This document shows, in pieces, positions 6,815 through 12,148 of a DNA stretch of 15,828 bases. The DNA is from Candidatus Omnitrophota bacterium (lineage in GTDB: Bacteria; Omnitrophota; Gorgyraeia; Duberdicusellales; 4484-171), in assembly GCA_003644405.1 (NCBI GenBank), contig QNCE01000021.1, positions 1 through 15,828 on the forward strand. The letters are read 5' to 3'. The notes under the pieces were generated by a model that worked only from the letters and a program-made list of their open reading frames with translations, searched no databases and was not told the DNA's origin. How positions within the stretch are numbered: the stretch's first letter is position 1; every line of letters starts with the position of its first letter. The position numbers were made by a program, and so were the translations under genes.

Positions 6815-6911
6815 TTGCTGGGAGCGGTCTAAATATAAACCTAATGGTTTATTAAAATATAGGCTAATTAACGCATTGCAATGGTTTTCATTTAAATTGG
6901 CAACGGATTAA
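6815..6911 (+). pseudogene. Out-of-frame C-terminal piece of the replication protein
   Basis: Deleting one A from the AAA at 6809-6811 would carry the upstream frame on to 6911 as ...NYNDCWERSKYKPNGLLKYRLINA..., about 30 residues. 'K-x-N-G-L-L-x-x-R-L' is the kind of short C-terminal motif seen at the end of phage replication proteins with a winged-helix N-domain. This suggests a recent frameshift rather than a natural stop. A sequencing error in a short A run is an equally good explanation. Confidence 0.45.
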
Positions 6912-6925
6912 TAATAGAAAGGGAT

Positions 6926-7117
6926 ATGAGAGGAGAGAAAAAATTAGAAAAAAAGTGTGAGTTTTGCGGAAGAGAATTTATTCCAAAACGCTATTGGCAA
7001 AGGTTTTGTTCATCTAAATGTAGATGGAGATACTGGGAAAGGAATCACCCTCGTATCAGTATTGAAGAGTATGAGGAACTAAATAAGCTAAGGAAAAAGA
7101 TAAATGAGAGCAGATAA
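6926..7117 (+). CDS. Small zinc-finger-like protein
   Basis: 63 aa. Residues 11-33 hold the pattern C-E-F-C-G ... F-C-S-S-K-C (CxxC and CxxxC), a single zinc-knuckle of the type seen in many phage-encoded small proteins. The basic context (KRYWQRF, CRWRYWERN) suits nucleic-acid contact. AAAGGG precedes the ATG. The 3' end overlaps the next gene by 14 bp, so the two are translated together. No more exact function can be given. Confidence 0.65.
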   Translation: MRGEKKLEKKCEFCGREFIPKRYWQRFCSSKCRWRYWERNHPRISIEEYEELNKLRKKINESR

Positions 7118-7463
7118 TTCCAAAGAAAGGAAATATTTAGATTATGCGATTTGTCCTGTATGTGGATTAACTCATTGTGAGATTCGGTATCTTGGAGGGA
7201 TAAAGATAAAAGGATATGGAAGGATGGGGGCAAAAAAGACTGATTTTTGGGAAAAATTAAATAAGGAGTACGATTTCAATAAGCCTTTTGGAGTAAAGAT
7301 TTCTACAGGAAAAGCAGGTTGGAAGGATTGGAGATATATAAAACCCGAGGAAAATTCTAAATTGTTTTCTTTAGTTAAATCTATATTTTTAAAAGCAATA
7401 AAATCCTGGCTAAAAAAGAAATGGATTAATAAAAAGGAAATAGAAAAAATCCTCAAAGAATAA
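7104..7463 (+). CDS. Hypothetical Cys-motif protein, 119 aa
   Basis: Starts inside the previous gene after AGGA. Near the N-terminus CPVCGLTHC (about residues 17-25) gives three Cys and one His, a likely zinc site. The middle (GGIKIKGYGRMGAKKTDFW ... FGVKISTGKAGWKDWRYI) is basic and aromatic, and the C-terminal 40 residues form a Lys-rich helix (SWLKKKWINKKEIEKILKE). The overall build suggests a nucleic-acid-associated accessory protein of the element. A 113-residue minus-strand frame covering the same bases lacks any family pattern and is treated as a shadow. Confidence 0.6.
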   Translation: MRADNSKERKYLDYAICPVCGLTHCEIRYLGGIKIKGYGRMGAKKTDFWEKLNKEYDFNKPFGVKISTGKAGWKDWRYIKPEENSKLFSLVKSIFLKAIKSWLKKKWINKKEIEKILKE

Positions 7464-7545
7464 ATTATTTTTCTAAAAAGATAGAAATTTAAGGAATTCA
7501 ATAAATTAAACATTTATTTAGTCTAAACATTGAGTTAAAATAATT

Positions 7546-7728
7546 GTGGAGCGTAGATTTGTTGGAATTAAATATCTTTCAGAATATTTAGGAATCCCTA
7601 AAGGGACTTTATATGTTTGGACTTGTTATAAGAAAATACCTCATTTTAAAATAGGAAGAATAGTAAAATTTGACTTAAAAGAAATAGAAAAATGGCTTAA
7701 AGATAAAAAAGTTGAAGAAATAAGTTGA
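7546..7728 (+). CDS. Excisionase-type HTH protein (AlpA/Xis-like)
   Basis: 60 aa, starting with GTG. The sequence is the standard small winged-helix of the excisionase family: FVGIKYLSEYLGIPKGTLYVW (helix-turn-helix), then KKIPHFKIGRIVKFDLKEIEKWL (wing and final helix). Such proteins bind and bend DNA at attachment sites and shift integrases towards excision, or act as small activators. It lies just upstream of a second HTH protein and the integrase, the expected place for a recombination directionality factor. The odd near-palindrome TTTAG-T-CTAAA at 7516-7526 upstream might be one of its targets (speculative). Confidence 0.8.
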   Translation: MERRFVGIKYLSEYLGIPKGTLYVWTCYKKIPHFKIGRIVKFDLKEIEKWLKDKKVEEIS

Positions 7729-7752
7729 CAACCCATTCTAATATGATAAACT
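7725..7752 (+). promoter_or_regulatory. Possible promoter for the MerR-like/integrase pair
   Basis: TTGACA (7725-7730) overlaps the stop codon of the excisionase-like gene; TAAACT (7747-7752) follows at 16 bp, four of six bases matching the -10 consensus. Initiation near 7759 would leave a leader of only about 2-3 nt before the ATG at 7762. Confidence 0.4.
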
Positions 7753-7761
7753 ATCTAAAGT

Positions 7762-7947
7762 ATGAAAAAAGAGAAAAGATATTTTATAAAGGATTTAGAA
7801 AAAATATTAGGTGTGCATAGAAAAACTTATTTCTATTGGGAAAAAACCGGCAAAGTTCCTAAGGCTAAGAGAACCCCGATGGGAAATTACCGTTACTGGA
7901 CAGAGAAAGATATAGAATATCTAAAAAAACTCTTAAGGGGACAATAA
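7762..7947 (+). CDS. MerR-like HTH protein
   Basis: 61 aa. Residues 6-60 have the MerR/HTH_17 layout: YFIKDLEKILGVHRKTYFYW (helix-turn-helix), then EKTGKVPKAKRTPMGNYRYW (wing with the typical R-x-x-x-G-x-R-x-Y/W) and TEKDIEYLKKLL. There is no effector-binding domain, so it acts as a bare DNA-binding module, either a second directionality factor or a regulator of the integrase. The integrase ATG follows its stop codon directly (7945-7947 / 7948), so the two are one translational unit. Having two tandem small HTH proteins in front of one integrase is slightly unusual. Confidence 0.8.
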   Translation: MKKEKRYFIKDLEKILGVHRKTYFYWEKTGKVPKAKRTPMGNYRYWTEKDIEYLKKLLRGQ

Positions 7948-9129
7948 ATGGGAGTATTTTTTAAGAAAGGTAATTGGTATATAGATTATCGTCTTCCTAA
8001 TGGCAGAAGGATTAGACAAAAGATAGGTTCAAGTAAGAAATTGGCGGAGAATGTCTTACGTAAGAGAAAATTAGAGATTGCTGAAAATAAATTTTTAGAT
8101 ATAAAGAAAAACCCGCCTATTAAATTTGAAGATTTTGCTCAAGAGTTTTTAGAGATATATTCTAAACCTAATAAAAAGTCCTGGGAGAGTGATTTCCACC
8201 ATCTAAAAAGGCTTAAATCTTTCTTTAGAGGAAAGTTTCTCTATCAGATAACCCCTAAAGATATAGAGGAATTTAAAGCTATAAGAGTAAGACAGGTTAA
8301 ACCTGCCACGGTTAATAGAGAGTTGGCTACATTAAAGACTATGTTTAATAAAGCGGTTGAGTGGGGAAAATTTCAAAATAGCCCGGCAAAGAATGTTAAG
8401 TTTCTTAAAGAAGATAATAAAAGGTTAAGATACTTAGAGAGAGAAGAAATTAAACGCCTAATTGAGGCTTGCCCACCAGATTTAAGGCCGATAGTAATAA
8501 TTGCTCTTAATACAGGAATGAGAAAGGGAGAAATATTAAATCTTAAATGGCATAATATTGATTTTAAAAGAGGGATTATTTATCTCTTAGATACTAAGAA
8601 TGGAGAAAAGAGAGAGGTCTATATGAATGATACTGTGAAAAGGACTTTAATTAGAGTTCGTAAACATCCAGATAGCCCCTATGTTTTTTGTAGAAAAGAT
8701 GGTAAGCCAATTAAAGATATTAGAAAGTCCTTCTTTACAGCCCTTAAAAAAGCGGGTATAATGAATTTTCGTTTCCATGATTTAAGGCATACTTTTGCCT
8801 CCCAATTGGTAATGAATGGAGTAGATTTAAAGACTGTTCAGGAGTTAATGGGGCATAAGGATATAAGAATGACTTTAAGATATTCTCATCTTTCTGCTGA
8901 TTATAAGAGGCGGGCGGTAGAGGTTCTTGATAAGAGATTGGACACTTTTTGGACACCAGAAGAAGAGATTAAAGAGGCGGTAAAATTTGTCAATTCAGAA
9001 GTTATTGATAATAAAGAAGTTATAACTCGGGAGGTGGCGCAGTCTGGATTAGCGCACTTGAATGGGGTTCAAGGGGTCGCGGGTTCAAATCCCGCCCTCC
9101 CGATGCTATTTGATAATGTAAAAACTTAG
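7948..9129 (+). CDS. int: Tyrosine recombinase / site-specific integrase
   Basis: 393 aa. An N-terminal arm-binding-like region (residues about 1-50) is followed by the SAM-like core-binding domain (about 58-145) and the catalytic domain (about 160-330). All catalytic residues are visible: Arg192 (NTGMRKGE), Lys217 (DTKNGE), His277 and Arg280 (HDLRHTF), His303 (MGHKD) and nucleophile Tyr312 (LRYSH). It therefore looks active. AAGGGGA precedes the ATG. The odd part is the C-terminus: residues 361-385 are the in-frame translation of the whole tRNA-Pro gene and the last eight residues come from the flank, so 33 residues are not recombinase sequence. The natural stop may have been lost, or the attachment site may lie within the end of the gene. 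The integrase probably uses this tRNA as its target. Confidence 0.95.
   Translation: MGVFFKKGNWYIDYRLPNGRRIRQKIGSSKKLAENVLRKRKLEIAENKFLDIKKNPPIKFEDFAQEFLEIYSKPNKKSWESDFHHLKRLKSFFRGKFLYQITPKDIEEFKAIRVRQVKPATVNRELATLKTMFNKAVEWGKFQNSPAKNVKFLKEDNKRLRYLEREEIKRLIEACPPDLRPIVIIALNTGMRKGEILNLKWHNIDFKRGIIYLLDTKNGEKREVYMNDTVKRTLIRVRKHPDSPYVFCRKDGKPIKDIRKSFFTALKKAGIMNFRFHDLRHTFASQLVMNGVDLKTVQELMGHKDIRMTLRYSHLSADYKRRAVEVLDKRLDTFWTPEEEIKEAVKFVNSEVIDNKEVITREVAQSGLAHLNGVQGVAGSNPALPMLFDNVKT
9007..9012 (+). promoter_or_regulatory. Candidate -10 element for tRNA-Pro
   Basis: GATAAT, five of six consensus bases, lies 15 bp before the mature tRNA 5' end, inside the integrase reading frame. The -35 is weak (TTGTCA at 8987-8992 is only 14 bp away). 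Confidence 0.3.
9028..9103 (+). tRNA. tRNA-Pro, anticodon GGG
   Basis: A complete 76-nt cloverleaf: acceptor CGGGAGG/CCTCCCG with discriminator A, D stem GCGC/GCGC, anticodon stem CTTGA/TCAAG with loop ATGGGGT (anticodon GGG at 9064-9066), variable loop GGGTC, and T stem GCGGG/CCCGC around TTCAAAT. The C1-G72 pair with A73 is typical of bacterial tRNA-Pro. CCA is not encoded. GGG reads CCC and CCU codons. The gene lies wholly inside the 3' end of the integrase frame, and its last 20 nt are repeated twice downstream, marking it as the attachment target. Confidence 0.97.
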
Positions 9130-9226
9130 CGATAGAAGCAAAATCTCATCGTTATGTGGAGGGCCTAATACATTTTTGGAAGCAATAAGCCCTTTGGGCT
9201 AATCCTGATTTTATCAGGATATTGCT
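9084..9226 (+). repeat. 143-bp tandem repeat, unit 1 (begins in the tRNA 3' end)
   Basis: Starts at the T loop of the tRNA (TTCAAATCCC...) and ends just before the next copy of the same bases. It consists of the last 20 nt of tRNA-Pro followed by 123 nt of unique sequence. Unit 2 matches it at all but four positions (about 97%). Confidence 0.95.
9181..9226 (+). other. Branched hairpin in repeat unit 1 (also 9324-9369 in unit 2)
   Basis: The outer stem AGCAAT/ATTGCT (9181-9186 with 9221-9226) encloses two hairpins: AGCCC-TTT-GGGCT (9188-9200) and ATCCTGAT-TTT-ATCAGGAT (9202-9220), all perfectly paired. In unit 2 the second hairpin becomes ATCCTGA/TTAGGAT, keeping pairing through a G-T wobble. 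It could be a transcript-end structure behind the tRNA or a DNA cruciform near the recombination site. Confidence 0.6.
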
Positions 9227-9369
9227 TTCAAATCCCGCCCTCCCGATGCTATTTGATAATGTAAAAACTTAGCGATAGAAGCAAAATCTCATCGTTATTT
9301 GGAGGGCCTAATACATTTTTGGAAGCAATAAGCCCTTTGGGCTAATCCTGATTTATTTAGGATATTGCT
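9227..9369 (+). repeat. 143-bp tandem repeat, unit 2
   Basis: A direct copy of unit 1 at an offset of exactly 143 bp. Differences are one G-to-T change (9156 against 9299) and three changes in the terminal hairpin (about 9355-9358). It opens with a second exact copy of the 20-nt tRNA 3' end (9227-9246). Confidence 0.95.
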
Positions 9370-9389
9370 TTCAAATTTTGCCCTCCCGA
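9370..9389 (+). repeat. Degenerate third copy of the tRNA-Pro 3' end (att core remnant)
   Basis: TTCAAATTTTGCCCTCCCGA matches the tRNA 3' end at 17 of 20 positions; CCC in the T stem is TTT. It closes the array and is taken as the outer attachment-site boundary facing the chromosome. Confidence 0.8.
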
Positions 9390-9392
9390 TTC

Positions 9393-9419
9393 TTTGTAAA
9401 GGGAATATAAAAATATAAT
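9393..9419 (+). promoter_or_regulatory. Promoter of the PilZ-hom-thrC-argS-recJ operon
   Basis: TATAAT at 9414-9419 is a perfect -10; the -35 is weak (TTTGTA, 9393-9398, 15 bp away). Initiation near 9426 gives a leader of about 11-23 nt. The -10 is only 25 bp beyond the last attachment-core remnant. Confidence 0.45.
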
Positions 9420-9436
9420 AAATTTAAAGAGGAAGA

Positions 9437-9805
9437 ATGGAGGGAAGAATGGAAGAAAATTATAAAGGGCCAGAGAGAAGAAAATATCCAAGAATTCCTG
9501 CCACCTTTGTATTAAACTATCGAATAAAAGAGATTCCTGATGATTATGACTTAACCCAAAGTAAAAATGTAAGTCAAGGAGGAATACTTATTACTACCAA
9601 TCAGTACTTTGAGAAAGGTGTTCATTTAGAGATAACTATAAGGTTTCCTTTCCTTCCAGGAAAAGTTCAGCTTATTGGGGAGGTAGTAAGTTGCAAAGAA
9701 AAAGTGAAGGGTTTAATTTATGATACTAGGATAAAATTTGTCAATCTAGATCCTTCTATCTCGGAGAAAATTGGAGAGTATCTCCAAAGATTTTCAAAGA
9801 AATGA
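9437..9805 (+). CDS. PilZ-domain protein (probable c-di-GMP receptor)
   Basis: 122 aa from the first ATG. PilZ domains bind cyclic di-GMP through an RxxxR motif and a downstream D/NxSxxG motif. Here RRKYPR (residues 14-19) gives RxxxR and NVSQGG (44-49) gives NxSxxG, both intact and correctly spaced, followed by the beta-barrel strands (VHLEITIRFPF, VQLIGEVVSC, YDTRIKFVNL) and a closing helix. The protein is a single domain with no fused output. Two starts compete: the ATG at 9437 (AGAGG 4 nt before) and at 9449 (GGAGG 5 nt before); both leave the domain whole. Its stop overlaps hom by 4 bp (ATGA), so it is translationally coupled to threonine synthesis genes, an unexpected partner. Confidence 0.88.
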   Translation: MEGRMEENYKGPERRKYPRIPATFVLNYRIKEIPDDYDLTQSKNVSQGGILITTNQYFEKGVHLEITIRFPFLPGKVQLIGEVVSCKEKVKGLIYDTRIKFVNLDPSISEKIGEYLQRFSKK

Positions 9806-11070
9806 TAAAAAGGATTGGTATTTTAGGATTAGGAGTTGTAGGGGAAGCGGTAGTAAAGACACTTCTCCGGTATAAGCACTTAATTAAGAAAAGAACATCT
9901 CTTAAGATAGAAGTAAGAAAGGTTTGTGATATAAAGAAAGAAAAAAAGAAACTTGTCTCTCGATGGAATATCCCTTTTACTACAGATCCTTATGAGGTTA
10001 TCGAAGATTCTACAATTGATATCGTCGTGGAATTAATTGGAGGTATAAATCCTGCTAGAAAGTATTTACTTTCAGCTCTTAAAAAAGGCAAAGATATCGT
10101 TACCGCTAATAAAGCTTTATTAGCTCAATGCGGGGAAGAGATATTTTCCACTGCAGCGATGTTAAATAGAAATATAGGATTTGAGGCTTCTGTTTGTGGA
10201 GCTATTCCTATAATAAAGAGTATATCTGAAGGATTAGTGAGTTGTCAGATTAATAAACTATACGGCATTCTTAATGGAACTACTAATTACATTCTTTATA
10301 AGATGCATAAGGACAAAGTTAAATTCAAAGATGCTTTAAAGGAAGCTCAAAAGAAAGGTTTTGCTGAGCGCCTTCCTCAGTTAGATTTAGAAGGGATAGA
10401 TGCTCTTCATAAATTGTGTATCTTAACCTATCTCTCTTTCGGGAGATGGCCTCTAATTGGAGACATCTATGTGGAGGGCATTTCCCAAATTACTCCTTTA
10501 GATATTGTATATGCGGAGGAGCTTTCTTATCGAATAAAACTTTTAGCTATTGCTAAGAAAGAAAACAAAAAACTTTCCTTAAGAGTTCATCCTACTTTAG
10601 TAAGAAGGGATCACCCTCTGTGCGAGGTAAATTATGCCTTCAACGCTGTATGGTTAGATACTTATCCTGCAGGCCAGTTACTCTTTTATGGAGAAGGAGC
10701 AGGAGGAGTACCCACCTCTAGTGCGGTAGTAGCTGATATTGTAGGAGTTTCTTTGGGAAGATGTTTGCCACAGATAAAGAAGGAAGATGTACAGTTTGAA
10801 GACATAAATAACCTAAAAACTCGCTACTATATAAGATTTATGGCTTGTGATAAACCTGGAGTTTTAGCTAAGATATCTAAAATTTTAGCTTCTTTTAAGA
10901 TAAGTATTGCTTCGGTTACTCAGAAGGAAAGGAGTCGAGGTCAGTTTGTTCCTATTGTTATGCTTACTCATGAGGCTAGGGAAATAGATTTAAAGCGAGC
11001 TCTTAAAAAGATAGATAAGCTAGAAATAATTTATCCCCCTTCTCAGCTTATAAGGATTGAAGATTTATGA
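9802..11070 (+). CDS. hom: Homoserine dehydrogenase with C-terminal ACT domain
   Basis: 422 aa. Catalyses NAD(P)H-dependent reduction of aspartate semialdehyde to homoserine, the branch step to threonine, methionine and isoleucine, in the cytoplasm. The N-terminal Rossmann motif is GLGVVG (9-14). ELIGG (77-81), TANKALLA (101-108, Lys104) and the substrate region GILNGTTNYIL (155-165) are followed by DLEGIDALHK (195-204, catalytic Asp200/Lys204 region). In the usual AEADP motif the present reading is AERLP, so Glu189 is kept but the following acid is replaced. Residues about 341-415 form an ACT domain (CDKPGVLAKIS), which in this family gives feedback inhibition by threonine. Length is typical of the ACT-bearing monofunctional form. 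It overlaps both neighbours by 4 bp. Confidence 0.97.
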   Translation: MIKRIGILGLGVVGEAVVKTLLRYKHLIKKRTSLKIEVRKVCDIKKEKKKLVSRWNIPFTTDPYEVIEDSTIDIVVELIGGINPARKYLLSALKKGKDIVTANKALLAQCGEEIFSTAAMLNRNIGFEASVCGAIPIIKSISEGLVSCQINKLYGILNGTTNYILYKMHKDKVKFKDALKEAQKKGFAERLPQLDLEGIDALHKLCILTYLSFGRWPLIGDIYVEGISQITPLDIVYAEELSYRIKLLAIAKKENKKLSLRVHPTLVRRDHPLCEVNYAFNAVWLDTYPAGQLLFYGEGAGGVPTSSAVVADIVGVSLGRCLPQIKKEDVQFEDINNLKTRYYIRFMACDKPGVLAKISKILASFKISIASVTQKERSRGQFVPIVMLTHEAREIDLKRALKKIDKLEIIYPPSQLIRIEDL

Positions 11071-12143
11071 GATTAGAAAACTATCAGGGAGTTATCCTTC
11101 GTTATAAAAAATACTTACCCATTACTTCTAAGACTCCAGTAATTACTCTCCTGGAAGGCAATACTCCTTTAATTTTAGGAGAGAAGATTTCTCATGTTTT
11201 AGGTAGAAATTTTAAAGTTTATCTTAAGTATGAAGGAGCTAACCCTACCGGTTCTTTTAAAGATAGAGGAATGACAGTTGCTGTATCTAAAGCGAAGGAG
11301 GAAGGTTGTAGAGCAGTTATATGTGCTTCCACAGGAAATACTTCAGCTTCAGCAGCTGCTTACAGCGCTAGAGCTAATTTAAAGTGTATTGTAGTTATTC
11401 CTAGCGGAGCAATAGCTTTAGGGAAACTAGCACAAGCCCTCATTCATAATGCGGTAGTAATTGCTATAAAAGGTAATTTTGATCACGCTCTTTCTTTGGT
11501 AAGAGAGATATCTTCTAATTATCCAGTGAGACTGGTGAATTCTTTGAATCCTCATCGTATCGAAGGACAGAAGACTGCTTCATATGAAATATGTGATGTT
11601 TTAGGCAATGCACCTCATTTTCATATCCTTCCTGTAGGTAATGCTGGGAATATCACCGCTTACTGGAAAGGGTATAAGGAGTACTACGCTTACAAAAAAA
11701 TTACCCATCTTCCTCGGATGTTGGGATTTCAAGCAAAGGGAGCTGCCCCTATTGTGAAGGGATTTCCTATAAGGAAACCCAAGACAGTAGCTACAGCCAT
11801 AAGAATTGGAAATCCTGCTAGTTGGGAAAAAGCAGTTGAAGCAAAAATTGAATCAAAAGGCTTGATTGATATGGTTTCTGATAGAGAGATAATTTCTGCT
11901 TACCGGTTTTTAGCTAAGGAGGAAGGAGTATTTGTGGAACCAGCTTCGGCAGCTTCTGTGGCGGGGTTGTTCAAATTACAAAAGTCAGGTTATTTTGATA
12001 GATATAAAACGCAAAAAATTACTATAGTTTGCACTCTTACCGGAAGTGGTTTAAAAGATCCTCAAATTGCGGTAAAAAAAGTACGCCCTCCAAAAGTAGT
12101 AGAACCTACGGTTAAAGCAGTGCTCAGAGAAGCAAAGATATAA
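11067..12143 (+). CDS. thrC: Threonine synthase
   Basis: 358 aa, PLP-dependent fold type II enzyme converting O-phosphohomoserine to threonine. The Schiff-base lysine is Lys65 in GSFKDRG. The substrate/cofactor loop is STGNTSAS (88-95), the PLP-phosphate cup is VGNAGN (190-195), and the C-terminal Gly/Ser site is LTGSGLKD. Its short length, without the N-terminal extension of the E. coli-type enzyme, places it in the compact Bacillus-like class. The start overlaps hom by 4 bp (ATGA) with AAGGA about 10 nt upstream. Homoserine kinase (thrB) is absent from the window, so the phosphohomoserine it needs must be made elsewhere in the genome. Confidence 0.97.
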   Translation: MRLENYQGVILRYKKYLPITSKTPVITLLEGNTPLILGEKISHVLGRNFKVYLKYEGANPTGSFKDRGMTVAVSKAKEEGCRAVICASTGNTSASAAAYSARANLKCIVVIPSGAIALGKLAQALIHNAVVIAIKGNFDHALSLVREISSNYPVRLVNSLNPHRIEGQKTASYEICDVLGNAPHFHILPVGNAGNITAYWKGYKEYYAYKKITHLPRMLGFQAKGAAPIVKGFPIRKPKTVATAIRIGNPASWEKAVEAKIESKGLIDMVSDREIISAYRFLAKEEGVFVEPASAASVAGLFKLQKSGYFDRYKTQKITIVCTLTGSGLKDPQIAVKKVRPPKVVEPTVKAVLREAKI

Positions 12144-12148
12144 TTTCT

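Larger units (their letters stand above)
1..9389. mobile_element. Probable integrated element (prophage/ICE-like), left end outside window
   Basis: The stretch holds a typical mobile-element gene set: XRE repressor, phage/plasmid-style replication protein, small Cys-motif proteins, excisionase-like HTH proteins and a tyrosine recombinase next to a tRNA. The right limit is put at the last copy of the tRNA-Pro 3' end (9370-9389), after which only housekeeping genes follow. No matching copy of that core is visible further left, so the left end lies outside the window or the region is a remnant. No capsid, terminase, tail, relaxase or type IV secretion gene is seen, so it could be a phage satellite, a small integrative plasmid or a decayed prophage. 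That all of 1-9389 belongs to one element is inference. Confidence 0.55.

Noticed and set aside
7172..7513. 113-aa minus-strand gene
   Set aside because: It lies antisense to the Cys-motif protein at 7104-7463, which has a ribosome site and coupled start; hydrophobic Phe/Leu content is a typical reverse-strand artefact of Lys-rich genes.
1..9027. A left-hand attachment site matching the tRNA-Pro 3' end
   Set aside because: I found no second copy of GCCCTCCCGA with its flanking T-loop bases left of the tRNA, so the left boundary cannot be placed.
9084..9389. CRISPR array
   Set aside because: Only two long 143-bp units in direct head-to-tail contact, no spacers and no cas genes.
9084..9389. 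Integron attC sites
   Set aside because: No conserved core sites of the attC type, and the recombinase is an ordinary phage-type enzyme; the tRNA 3' end explains the repeat core.
9390..9436. Riboswitch or threonine leader peptide before the hom operon
   Set aside because: The leader after the predicted start is only about 11-23 nt, too short for either.
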